This document shows positions 1 to 12,308 of a stretch of 64,000 nt of DNA, piece by piece; position 1 is the stretch's first letter; each line of letters begins with the position of its first letter. This DNA is from Spirometra erinaceieuropaei. Lineage: Eukaryota; Platyhelminthes; Cestoda; Diphyllobothriidea; Diphyllobothriidae. A program made the translations under genes and the position numbers. Where the stretch lies: NCBI GenBank assembly GCA_902702965.1, contig CACRXP010000628.1, forward strand, positions 168,517 through 232,516, in the 5' to 3' direction. A model generated the notes under the pieces. The model made no database searches and had not been told where the DNA came from. It was given only the letters and a program-made list of their open reading frames with translations.

Positions 1-784
1 ATAAGATTGGCAAAGCGTTGGTGAGCCTCAGAAGCAGCAATATTTGCGGGCAAATTAGGCATTTTTGGCTGCTTGGATCGTACGGCACGAAACACAATAA
101 ATGCCAAATCGAGAACATAAACAACGGAACCTGGAAGCATCTCAGGCTGGTAAAAATGCAGTGGTTTGCGAAAGGCAAGGTAATTATGACTGTCAAAGTT
201 AGAGCCTACGCAGATCAGCGTCTGTGAGATATGAACAGTACACCGTAAATCACAGGTGCAATTTTGTGGACCCAACTTCAGGCAGGCATACGAACGCATT
301 TGACACGTACTGAAATCGGCCGAGAAACAGTATAACGGGCCTCTGAAGACAGCTATACAGTGTTTGGTCTTGGAGGTGTGAGTTGCTTGAAAGGTCGAAG
401 CGAATGCTTGAACTTGACTAGCGCACAGAAGGGACCTTAATTAAACAGTGTCTACTCAAACAGATGTAGTTCTAATGCTTGCAGAGAGGAACTACTGTAT
501 GATTGTACCGATATTCCATTTAAACGAATACAAAAGGGAAAGCCGACCTAGGGAGTAATTGTCCTAGCGCTTCAAGAATAAACAAGCTTCCATCATCGGA
601 GGTGAGTTTCGTATTCCGCCAGTGTTTATAGATTAATACGATGTGTTAAACACGCACAAGCAGCATTATAGCTTACTGACTATCTGGAATGACTGTGAAA
701 GAACTCTTTGAGTCTGGTGTGTTTGTAGCAATAGGAGTAGAATTTAAAATACTTCACGGTAAGATCTCAATTTGAGATAGCGAA
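1..784. other. Intergenic, no gene recognised
   Basis: I see no supported gene here; frames are short and interrupted on both strands. A short stretch near 313-330 (aatcggccgagaaacagt) matches the dispersed repeat seen near 19672 and 41922, so part of this segment is probably an old copy of that repeat. Confidence 0.5.
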
Positions 785-1345
785 GGATTATAATTTTACC
801 TAACAGTTATATGAATGAATAAGGCTAGTAGCTCCATTGCACTGAGGGTTAGAACAATCTTAAGCTCAAGGGCTAGAATTTACAATAGTGCAACAAAGAA
901 AACCGTAGTAAGAATATGACTGTGTTCTGAGTAAGCAGACAAGGAGAACCTGTCGCAGATCATTAAGGAGCGGCACGGAATGAAACTGGCCAGGAAAGAC
1001 GCCTAAGAACACAGCCCAGACACATCGACACTTTACTGCATGATATTATTCTAACTTTCAGTCGCGAACTGAATATAGTTTGAAAGAAAAACTGAAGTTT
1101 GTAGGCCAAACGCGAAAAAGTTATCTCACGATCCCCTGCTAACGGCAGGGGGCAAGACGGTGAAGTGCACAACAGAAGGGCGCAGACACTTATGTGGCAA
1201 CTTACTTAGGCCATACACAGGAAACCGACTGAATCAATACATGGGACTCAGTTCTGTGGGTTTCCGGTAACCGATACGAAGTAATAAGTGCTCATTGATA
1301 TATGAAGGAGTAAGAGCATACCTGTAGGATGATCAGGCGACTGGA
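785..1345 (+). repeat. Old dispersed repeat copy, pair of 19955-20470
   Basis: This segment aligns in the same orientation with 19955-20470. Matched blocks run in the same order: 'attataattttac', 'ccattgcactgagggtt', 'caactttcag..cgaactgaatat.gtttg', 'aacttac..aggccat' and a final 'gactg.accct'. Divergence is substantial, so it is an old interspersed copy. No coding capacity is seen and the type of element is not clear. Confidence 0.6.
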
Positions 1346-3796
1346 CCCTAAAAATAATAAAATTCCAAGCTGCTGGCGTTTGCGACAAATTTGAGAATCT
1401 AGGACCACTATGGCACCTGCCGACCTTTAAGCACATCTCCGTACGACCTTACTGACAACGATAATGCCTCGCATGTTGGAGAGTGTGTTTGAGAACTACG
1501 GTATTGCATATGCCACAATTTACGTAAATACACGGTAGCACCAGTATGCGAACCCTCAGTATTACCACGGGTGTTTATAGAAGGATGTGATAGATGAAAC
1601 TTAGTACTTTACTTCTAATCGTGACGGACCCGTAGGAACCGGTAAGGACTGTCACCGCACGGTCACCCCAGGACGAGAACCGTTAGAGGGGAAAAAGAGA
1701 GTCACTAACTTATCTAAAATTTCGTCTACCGTACAATCGATCGCTGAGAAACTGAATAAATACAAAGCTACGCAAATTTGGCGGCGTGCACATCTCGCAG
1801 CAGATAACAATATAAGTAGCAAAATACCCATTACAAATAATTTAATCCCAGTAGCCATTCCGGTAGCACATATGAAGTAAAGCGTCTGCTTGGAGGAACT
1901 ACGAAGGGTCAAGTAGGCTAAGTTGAGGAGTATGCAGACGCAGTTCACGCTTAGGCGTATCTGCACACGCAAAACCATATGGCCACATGCATTTAATTGC
2001 AGAACGGAAATGCGTCTTTTACGATGCTTTACCATGTATAAACTGACGTAACATACCTATCTAAATGAAATAAGTAGGTAGTAAATAATAATATAAAATA
2101 TGTCTCGCCTCATACAGAATCCCTACATTATTGCATTTCGAGCTTTAATTGCTAGAATTTTATCCAGTGCAAGACCAATGTATTAGCTGGCCGAGTATTC
2201 TCGTACGACCTTTTCAGAGATAGATTCGCGGTGATTGACGTAAAGAATACATCTGGACTTAAACTGTCTGCAAAACATTAGGATCGCTTGTCTTCCGAAT
2301 GTACGAATATTTCGATGATTCGGATGTTGAAAGGCGCAGCTCATGTTCTGCCAAACATCATATTATTATTGATGTTGCCACACTTCGCATGTAGCACATA
2401 TGATTTTTTATTTGTATGGTAGAAGATCGGGCTGATGTTTGATTAATTTAAATATATGTTCGCCTTGACAAAAAGATGCATAAATAAATACAGGAACGTC
2501 GGCATATGCTGATAACCCACTGTTCAAGTTAGTACCAGGACTACGCATCACTTAATCTTCCGGCCGATTTTTCCGATTATTTTGCTCCGATAATTGACTT
2601 CGAAAACGAATCTTCTTAGAGTGTTTCCTATTATGCAAATATATTTAATCGATGACTGAAATATAACATCTGAAACTCGCTCGTGAATTTGGCTCCTTGC
2701 AGTATATTAGTCGTGGTATATTATATCCTGATCGGTAATATAAATTTCACGAAAAACCTAATCCGAATGAACTAGACAGGTAGAATCTAAAAGGCACCGA
2801 TGTTATTCACGTTTCTTTTAAGGGCTGTAGTGGAAGGCGATTGTATCATATTTACTTAAATATCTCTGACAGAATTCACCCATTCAAATTTAAGGGCGAA
2901 AAGTGAGCAAAAAATCCCGCAAATGAAGGGCACAACGTTGTATATTGAGCTATTTCCGCTTGAATACAACCTGTGCATTTTACATTTCCAAAATTCTGTA
3001 ATTCTTCCATTTCAGCTGGTTACGCATGTGAGAACAAACAAACAATTTTTTTTTATTTTGGAAACGCCAACAACTTGTTTGAAAGAACCTGTAGTATGTC
3101 ATGCTTTTAAAGCGTGAAAAATATGAACTGCCATGACAGGAAAAGGCGAAATACCCGTCAAGCTTGTTTTTCAAACGCCAAATATTACTAGTCAGAGAGA
3201 TGGAGCATTGGTCGCTTTGACCGATTGTTTCCAACTGTTCTGGACTGACCTTGTTGCCGACGCGTTGGAGCGTAACAACAACTTTCTGCATACAGGTGCG
3301 TCTCATGTAAATGCAGAAACATTTCCACAAACTGCGTTTTGAGTCTAGACATGGTTTAAAACTTGGGTACATGGTGATTATTAAAAGACCAGTTTATGCA
3401 TAAGAAAGTTTTCAATTCGGAAATATTCCCAGATAAAGAAATGTGCGCAAATCTTCAGTACATTTCGTCTAGTATGCGAAGTTAAAGGAATCATGAAAAA
3501 ATCTTTGACGCTCACTACAGACATTTCAGTTTTTAACACGAAAAGTTCAATCGAACTAGAAATTTGCAAGATTATGTGTCAAACATCCATAATCGTCTAA
3601 TTTCTTTAGTGAACGTTATAATTATAAAGCATGCATATTACACGACGTAACGCATGTATCGTTAACCTACATAAACATTGTGGAATATCTAAAGATTGTC
3701 CCTTTTACTTATATACTTGGCAAGTGCAAAAGTTGTCATTTGCAGATGTCGAATATGTTGAGAGCGAATTTATGGGCTGCACTTTACGATCCTTGT
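1346..3796. other. Intergenic, one unassigned frame
   Basis: No recognisable gene. The longest frame is 127 codons on the minus strand at 1652-2035. It starts with a true ATG and contains one strongly hydrophobic stretch around residues 60-82 (GIKLFVMGILLLILLSAA). It lacks a recognisable domain, no splice partners were found, and it may be chance. The rest is AT-rich. Confidence 0.4.
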
Positions 3797-4183
3797 ATTG
3801 AAGACGAAGTAAGGCTCTCCGGAAAAGGTTTATTTAGGTGCTGACGTTTCAAAGAGCCGGGTCGGTTCTTCATTGTTAAAGCGTAAAATGCACTTAATCG
3901 ATCAGAAATTTAATTTAAAGTGGCAACCCTGTTTGCCGGCCTCATGCTCATCGATTTTTCCCTCCTCTCGCTGTCTCGGCCTCTCGGGAGATGGTTGACG
4001 GGCCTTTTGCCTGTGTGCTTTGTGAGTCATCACTCCGTCGAGGGGAACTGATTGGACTTTAGTCGGACGGTCGGTCTGGCGGTTCTTCTTCTTCCTCACA
4101 GAGTAAACTTAGCGTCGGGCTATCTCCGTGCGCCCTTAGCACTTAAATAAACCTCTTCCGGAGAGCCTGTCTTCGTCTTCAAT
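3797..4183. mobile_element. MITE-like element with ~48-bp terminal inverted repeats
   Basis: The left end (3797-3844) begins attgaagacgaag and runs through ggctctccgg and ggtttattta. The right end (4136-4183) is its reverse complement with about six mismatches. The roughly 290-bp interior is clearly more GC-rich than its flanks (about 3920-4130). It encodes no transposase, so it fits a miniature inverted-repeat element. The flanks (ccttgt / taatcg) show no clear target duplication. Its parent family is unknown. Confidence 0.7.
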
Positions 4184-6644
4184 TAATCGACCCGGATATC
4201 TCAACTTTGCCAATCTGATCCTTGTTCTAGTAGATTTCCGAGATATATTTAGATGTACATTTTTATTTGTACCCTGGTATTGCCTAAGAGGAATGATAAA
4301 GTGTATGGCCATCCGATATTTATATATATTGAAAAGGTGTTTTAGAAAACACAATCTGCGCAGGAACTTTTTCAAGTCAATCTGTCGGTCGACATTCGTC
4401 GTAGATGCTCACTACTCTTTAAGGCACATTTCCTGTGTTAGATGACTAGCTATAATTTTGCACTATTTATCTCAAGCGCCAAACGTTTCAACCAAAGAAT
4501 ACTCCAGTCTGTTCTAAAATAACGCTATTTTTTTGTAATTAGCGCTTGGTCAAACAAATCATAGTAAAATCAAAGAGAAAAACATTTCAAAATAAACTTT
4601 TAAACATCACCTCATAGCGATTAGAAAATAAGGACGCGGGTACACGGAGCCGCTGCATTATAAATGAGCTTGCGCAAATTTCTGTAGACTCCTCTTCACG
4701 CTGCTTAACCTACACTCTAACTACAACCCAAACACTAGCCATCTGAAGCCTATATGCGTAAGCACAATCGTAACTCGAACCCTCATACGCGTACGCCTAA
4801 CATTAGAACTAATCTTAACACTAAATATAGACATAATATCGGCCCTCCCACCAATACTAACTCCAATACCTTAGAAAGTAAGTGCGCGTAGGCTCCATAT
4901 TCCAGTGCCCTTTTGTTTTGCATATCAGTTTCTGTACAAAATATTCACGAACACAAAGTATGACACACCAAAAGTTAAGTGGGGACTGGGATGAAATGTC
5001 GGTCAGCAGGACAGCGAGTTTCAAAAAGCTACTGATTAGGCACCATCTAGCTTAATTATGGCCCTTAATTTGATCATTCAGGTTTCATTCAAATTGTCAC
5101 GCAGACAACTAACTTAGCGTGCAGTTATTGACTGACTAAGGGAATTGTTCACAGAAAAGCCTGAGTGTGTTTCGCCTACATAATAATAGTAAGTTCGAGT
5201 TGGAAAGCTGCTGCCGTGGAACAAACTTGAGAACTAATTATTTAAAGCTAGAAACCGTTTCCTGTGTGCAAAATTTACCAGTCTACTGCAAAAGCCGCGA
5301 TCTGTAAAAGTAAATAATTTTGAAGTAGGTTTTCTGATGTCCACGAAAATTGAATAAATTTTACAGAAACCGCAAGTTAACCTATCCCTTATTGTATTTT
5401 GTGGGTAGAAGAATATGCTTTCACAGAATTTTGTGCAAGAACGAGATGAAACTTTCGGTTGTATAAAACGCTCAATTTCCGAAAGATTTGGATTGTCTAA
5501 GTAAAATGTGCTGGGTCAATTCAATATCCAATTTATCTATTACTATGACACCATGTATGGATTTTGAAAATGCATATTGTTTATAAACAACATTTATGAA
5601 CAGAAATATTCGGAGGTATTTGAGTGATTATTTCACGATTTTGAAATAGACAGTATTTACAACAGTTTTAAAGGTAAACTCATGTATAACATGTAAAATT
5701 AATGCATTAATGGAAATTTATGATAATTTGTTCCATGAAATATATTTTAATTTTCAACGACAGTAATAATCAATGAGAAACGTTTACAGAAACCACGTAG
5801 TCATTTTCACAATCAAATGTGTTTGCAGGCTGCCAAAAAGAGGCATATGCAAAGGCTGATATTCTGACGTGGCTACAATATGCGAATATTATACTGTACT
5901 ATAATTAGTATAATAATTGCACTTAAGCAATTGTTTTCTTATCGAAGAGCCATTTCATATAATCCGACATTTGCTAATGTTATAATAATATTTAAACTGT
6001 TGCACTATATTAACAAGTCAAACAAGAAGCGCCATACAACTAAACAGTGGTTTATGTGGTCCGTCCTCTCTAGTCTTCTTGTTTTAATCCAGTAATGCCA
6101 GAGTTGAAACTGGAGCACGCTTATCCGACGGTATTCTTACATCGCGGCCGCAAATTAACACTGATCCAGTCGATGTGATTATCACCCTCAAAGCGTCATA
6201 GATACCTATCCCAATACGCCTACAACAAAAAGAACTCATAATATATTAGTTTTCAACCAGATGCTGGTTTTTCTGATGTTTAAATACAAATCCGATGAAT
6301 CGTGGATTCTTTAAGTCAAAATGCAATCCACTTGAACTGGAAACTCTTCCAAACGCTACCGAGATTTAAATGCGCAACCTCTTTGGTAAAAGCTGATTAC
6401 TTTTAAAGGAACCGTTCTTAAGAGAACATCCAAGCTCTATTGATTAAAGAACAATCAGGTATCAATAACTGTCATCGTCGAAACAAGAATTGGTCATTTT
6501 GATGACAGTTCAATTTTTTTCAGGTACACTTCTCGACTGCTAAGTTCACCTGACCCAGATTCGTTATTTTACTAGTTCATACCCAGCAAGGCAGTTACAA
6601 TGCTCACTTTAGATATTCTATCTAAATTAATATTAACTTCCAGA
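4184..6644. other. Intergenic, with a G-poor stretch near 4700-4870
   Basis: No gene is supported. At about 4700-4870 the plus strand becomes markedly G-poor, with many ctaac, aaccc and ctaaca words (for example ctaactacaacccaaac). It could be a decayed repeat tract. The remaining sequence is ordinary AT-rich DNA with short frames only. Confidence 0.4.
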
Positions 6645-8520
6645 CTGGGTTTGAACCGTTATTTTATTAACCGTCTCCGAGAATATTATGGTAGGCCTGA
6701 AGGCACTGAATTCTTGCAAGCATAAAATAAACCCGCGGCACTTAGTGATTTTTTATCAAATGCCTCTATCAATCCCTACAAAGCCGTACGCTAAGCAGTG
6801 CTTCGCACTTTATTTCCAGACAGTTTATTTTCAGATACAGATGATCTGTGAGTTGGCATACAGCTTTCGGTTTTTGAGTATTTGACAGAAAGCAAAGTAG
6901 ACTGGTGCGAAAGTTTCCCGCTGGCTTTCTCAAGCAGTATTTTACCCGCAGTCCTTGGGTCAAGAGGACACGACATTTAAACTTTAGCATGTCTGCTCAT
7001 CACGTAAACAGTCGACAATGAGTATCCATCTTCCCTCCTGTGGTCGTCTTGTAGTATTAAAAAGACGAACTTTAATTCATGTTGGTTTCAGAGCCAATTT
7101 AACTTATTTTTTTGAGAAAGTAAAAAATGTAGCACATTCACATATTCTTCCTGGATTCTGTTCACTTTGTAAGTATTTTCTTGGGTAGAAAAACGCACCA
7201 AACCACCTTTAGGATATAAAATGTAAGCTCGGGTTTTATTCGGCAATTTTAATTGCGTACTGCCCAATGTGATGTAAGCTTTTCTTCTAACCTAGGGCTC
7301 TGTCGAATGCATAACCTGTTAAGGCCTAATCGCCCCTTTTGTCAGTTTATTCCATTTGTGTCGCCAAAGTGCTCCGAACCCCTTGCAAGATCCTGCCTGA
7401 TAGCGGTAAGATTGGGTTGGACCCGTCATTTTAGTTAATATCTCTGAGAATATCATGACGAGTGTGAGGGCATTGGCTTCTCTCAAACATTTTTGAGTAT
7501 TTGCCAGAAAGCAAAGTAGACTGGAGCGAAATTTTCCCGCTGCCTTTCTCAGGCAGTCAGTTACTCACAGTCCTTGGGTCAAGAGGACACGACATTTAAA
7601 CTTTAGCATGTCTGCTCATCACGTACACCGCTAACATTGAGCCTCTATCTCCCCTCCTGTGGTTGTCTTGTAGTATTGAAGGGACGAAATTTAATTCATG
7701 TTGGTTTCAAAGCCAATTTCACTTAGTTTTTTGAGAAAGTAAAAAAATGTAGCACATCCACACGTTTTTCCTGAATTTTGCTCACTTTAAAAGTATTTTA
7801 TTGGGTAGAAAAACGCACCAAACCACCTTTAGAATATGAAATGTAAGCTCAGATTTTAGTCGGAAATTTTACTTGTGTATTGCCGAAATTGATGTAAGCT
7901 TTCCCTGTAACCTAGAGCTCTGTCAAATGCCTAACCTGTTAGGGCCTAATTGGTAATTTTGTCAGTTAATCGCATTTGTGTCGCTTAACTGCTCTGAACC
8001 CCTTGCAAGACCCTGCCTGATAGCGTAAAGACTGGGTTGGAACCGTCATTTTAGTTAATATTTCTGAGAATATTATGACGAGTGTGAGGCATTGGCTTCT
8101 CTCAAATATGGAATTAACATGGGACGCTCGGTAGTTTTTTTTAATAAAATGCCAGCGTCAGTGTTTGCAAAACAGTCCGATGAGCAGTTTTTTGCGTTCC
8201 TTTATGTGATATTTTATTTAAAAATATAAATGCCTTCTTATTTGGCATGCAGTTTTTGATCTCTGAGGTATTTGTCAGAAAGTGAAGCAGTCACGCACTA
8301 AATTTTCCGTTGACATTCATGTAGAAGTGACTTACACGCAGTCTTCAGGTCAGGAGGATCAGGCGTTTGAACTCCGGCATGTCTGCTCATTATGCTAACT
8401 GTCTACCACTGAATATTCATCTCTCTCCTGTAGTCGTTTTGTACTGTTGCAGGGATAAAAGTTAATTGATGTTGGTTGCATAGTCAACTGCACTAAATGA
8501 GTTTTTCAGAAACGAGTCAA
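6645..8520 (+). repeat. Three-copy direct tandem repeat
   Basis: The unit starts at about 6645, 7411 and 8032, each time with 'actgggtt.ga.ccgt.attttattaa..tctc.gagaatat.atg'. Copies 1 and 2 are close to each other; both contain ccttgggtcaagaggacacg followed by the block gacatttaaactttagcatg. Copy 3 is more diverged and incomplete, fading out near 8520. Copy 2 lacks about 150 bp present in copies 1 and 3 (6720-6870; 8110-8260). Short frames inside change with each copy, so they are not genes. Confidence 0.8.
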
Positions 8521-11500
8521 TGCCCAAATACGACGAACATGATGCAACTAAACAGAATATTTGGTTTCCTGCAATCCAGTATATGCTATTAACCACCTGT
8601 CAGCAGATATTGAATATTAAGCAGTTATTCATCTGGAACTGATGAATATCAGCTCAAATATTCGTACACCAAATTTTGGTCTACGCCTGCAGACATTAGT
8701 TTAACGTGATATACAGCACCGTAACAAAAAGATCGGGAGGAAATCAAAAGGTGAAAATTCCAAAAAATGGACTATCCAATATAAGGCACACTTTTTAGCC
8801 GAACTTCTCGTACTTCGGCCATTCCGCGGCAGAATATAGGCGAAATATGCATCAAGCTTATAGATAGTGCCTGTGCAATTAGTATGGTATCCTGCAGCCC
8901 AGAATGTACTTGCTGCTATTGTTTTTACCATATCTTTGCCTAAAATGTGGAAAATTATAAATATGCCGATATTTTTCGAACTCAACCAAGTTGTCGAATT
9001 GTGTCGTAAGTGATGCATCGACCTGAAATTAGATAAATAAAGTTACGTTATAACTTAAACTTACAAACGCGAAGGCTAATTATTTCGAGGACAATGTTGT
9101 GTGACCTTATTTCTCCACTGAGGTATTTAAGATATTTTAATAGTAGTTACAAGTATGTCCACATATTTGACGAGTTATAGGCAATTCAGATTATACATAA
9201 AACACTGCTTAGTCTTGATATAATAAACATTTAACACATAGCATGTGCGCGAAAAGAATTGTCACGATTATTCAACATAAACTGTAAATTGCAACTACGT
9301 TTTTTACTTCCAGGACACCAAAACCATCTTATCCAAGCAAACATATGTGATGACCTTAACAGGAATGCATAAACCAACATCCATGCTGTTAGTTTGGTAC
9401 CGCCGTACATTAAAATATACTACCAGGTGCCTATCCCGCTGTCGGTGGTGGACTTAGGTTAAACTATTCATACATAGGATTTAGGTCTGCATCAATAGAA
9501 CATTAATATTAACTAATCTACTCCAAGTTGGCAGTTAGTTTCTAAGGAAATTTAGAAGCAACGACAGCATTGTGGATCGTAAGAGTCCTCTGTATTTCAG
9601 CAACGAAATGTAGATACCTCCTAATTTCAGGACGTACATTTGGCCTCAGACTTCGGGAGCGAAAACGATTTTACGTCAGCGTCGCAGGCAGGAACAGGAA
9701 AGCGCCTCGGTCATGCACACTTACATACCAGGCAGTTTAGAAGAATTCGAACCGATGCAACAAGTTCGTTCTTACATTCCCGAGGTGAAGAATGGCTGCA
9801 GTGCTGCGGTCAAAATGTTAATTTATAGGCCTACGTTCTCAAAGACCGATTCCACTTTTTGCAGATTAAACAACCTCAGTTATAAGAGTATGCCAAATTT
9901 TCCGCTGATTTTGTTCCGATGCGGTTTCGTGGCTTAGGCGGTCTAAGCGTTGGCTATGCTTAAGCCTTCCCATTTCTGCCACTGGTTAGAATCCCACCGA
10001 GACGCAGAGATTTTCCCAGCTATGTCAAAATGAAGATCAAAGGCCCCTTCAAGTAGGCCCGTGACTTTGTCAACTAGAAAGCCATTTTCATCCCCTGACT
10101 TTTAAACGGACTGAACGTAAAAAAAAATATTTAAGTTGAAGAGTTGTATTATGATTAACAAAGCTTGTGAATCGAATTAAATAAGCAATAAGTAAGGCTA
10201 CGGCGAGGTTTAATCCTGTGGCTTGATTTGATTGATGCAATGTAGTTTACATCCTAAAACAAATTTATTAGATTTGATTATGATGATTTAACGTATAGCA
10301 CGTGTTTCATCCTTCCTTACTATTTTAATTAAATGGTTGGCTCAGCACCAGGGTCGTCTTTATACGCCAACTTCAATCACCTAACGTATCAGTCCACATG
10401 TACTTGCATATGCAATGCCATGTTTGCGACCATATTATTATCTAAATCCAGCAGGTGACTTAGTCGGCTTGCTATCTACACTGTTTGGGCTGATTGGAAC
10501 TCCTTAGGTTCTACTCTAGTGAACATGTATTACCAAACAACATGCAGTTCCTTCCGCAGTCCTTCGGTTATTTTTGCGTGCTTCTTTCCCTCTTAATCCA
10601 GCAAGGGACTTCGTCGCAGGGACAGTGTAGACGCCAACTTCACTTACACCCCGCACTGATTATTACGCCTGCTTCGAGACTTTATCACTCTCCCTTCTTA
10701 TTATTAGTCCACCAAAAAGCTAAGTAAGGTATATTAAATGAAAATATTTTAGTAAGCTAACCATACGTTATCAGTCAAGTAGAGCCGCAGGACCAAATCT
10801 CGTCTAAGCATCGAACGAAGTAGAGCAGAAAAAATACAGGCCAGTTTTAAAGACTATCCACATATACTACCAATCAAACACTGTTAGGTCCATACGATCT
10901 CCAAATGTTCGCCGCGTGATATGACATAGAAACCATTTTCGACCGTCCGATCTACAACAAGTGACACAGCCAATCAGTTAATGAACCGTAGCGTCTTATA
11001 AATATGGACAAGAGCATTTAGTTACATATATTCTGAGCATGCAGGAGGAGACGGGCCTATCACTGTTTCGTTCATTGGCCTGGCTGGTTCTAAGTGTAAT
11101 AACGACTTGACACAAAAAGAGTGACTAAAATTTGCTTGGGAAACCCGTGGGATATAAACCAAACCGGACATTTTAATTCAAGCTGATATAGGCAGAGGTG
11201 TTAATGCAAGACACCCCGACTGCTGCGTAGCACAGAACGAAATTAAAATAGCCTTCCATACATGGTGCACTTTTTCATTTTAGCTTATATTCCAAACTTC
11301 GCCAAGCACCTCCCTATACTAGGCGTTATCAGAAAAAAGCACCTAATACTCAAGGTTCAAAGGGCGCGCTCCATCTGATCAGAATTAAATATAATAAAAT
11401 CACTTGTTAAAGTTTCACCTATACAGCTCAGTTGGCGTGGCGTTTAAGAAAGCTTGACATGGTAGGCGTTTAGTTAATTACGAGTTATCAAACCTTCACG

Positions 11501-12308
11501 TACATTTCGTCATTTTGCTCTCCATTTACAAGATCTACTTTTCGCTGCAATATGACTTTAAGATATATTTCGGTGCTGGAGGATAAGATCCGCAAAACGT
11601 GGACGAGTGATTTTTTTAAATGGTCAACATGATAACTACCGCATTGCAGTATACGTGGACATTGGCAATTTTCTACGAGAAATCTCTGTCAATCAATGCG
11701 GTAATTTTGTCTTGTTGAATTCTAAAGGAGATTTGCTTTGCAACCAACGGCTACCTCACTCTGTTAACATCATCAATAATGAAATGTGGTTTTTTATTTA
11801 AATTACCAGCAGAGTTCCGAAGGAGTGCACCAACTTAGAAATTAATTACTCTAATTTTTAGAGAAAGCATTGATTGTACACGGTATAATCGTATTTCCGT
11901 ATGCCACAGTTAAAGATTAATTGCCATAATCGGACGTTAAGACAAAAACATTGAAATGCAACCTGGCTATACTAATAGCTGAGACAAATATGCTTAACAT
12001 TTAGCCAAAATACATATGTATAACATCGGCCATAAAACAAGCCTTTTTTCATTGACCATCGATGACTCTTTCATTTTTTTACACGTTGTTGTGAATAATC
12101 TAATTTCTTCTCACTTACATTTGCATATTATTCTGGAATGATAAATTAATTTTAAGTGCGGCGTGTAAAAATAACCCAGTTGATTTACAAATTCAGAAAC
12201 ATCCAGTGAAAAAATACTATGGTTTTCATTGGTCGAATGTGGTCTCCGAATTATATTTAAGAAGCCATTTCCAAAGTCCTGAATTGAATTAGTCAAGCTT
12301 CGCCTAAA
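8521..12308. other. Intergenic, no gene recognised
   Basis: No supported gene. There are short degenerate internal repeats at about 10365-10420, 10440-10490 and 10595-10660 (shared words such as 'atccagca.g.gacttcgtcg' and 'acgccaacttca.t.acc'). The 105-codon minus frame at 8701-9018 has no recognisable domain and no good splice partners. A TATA-like ttatatttaa lies near 12251, about 55 nt before the ATG of the next gene. Confidence 0.4.

Noticed and set aside
1652..2035. 127-codon minus-strand frame with a hydrophobic stretch.
   Set aside because: No domain, no splice partners and no repeat support; length is within reach of chance in 64 kb.
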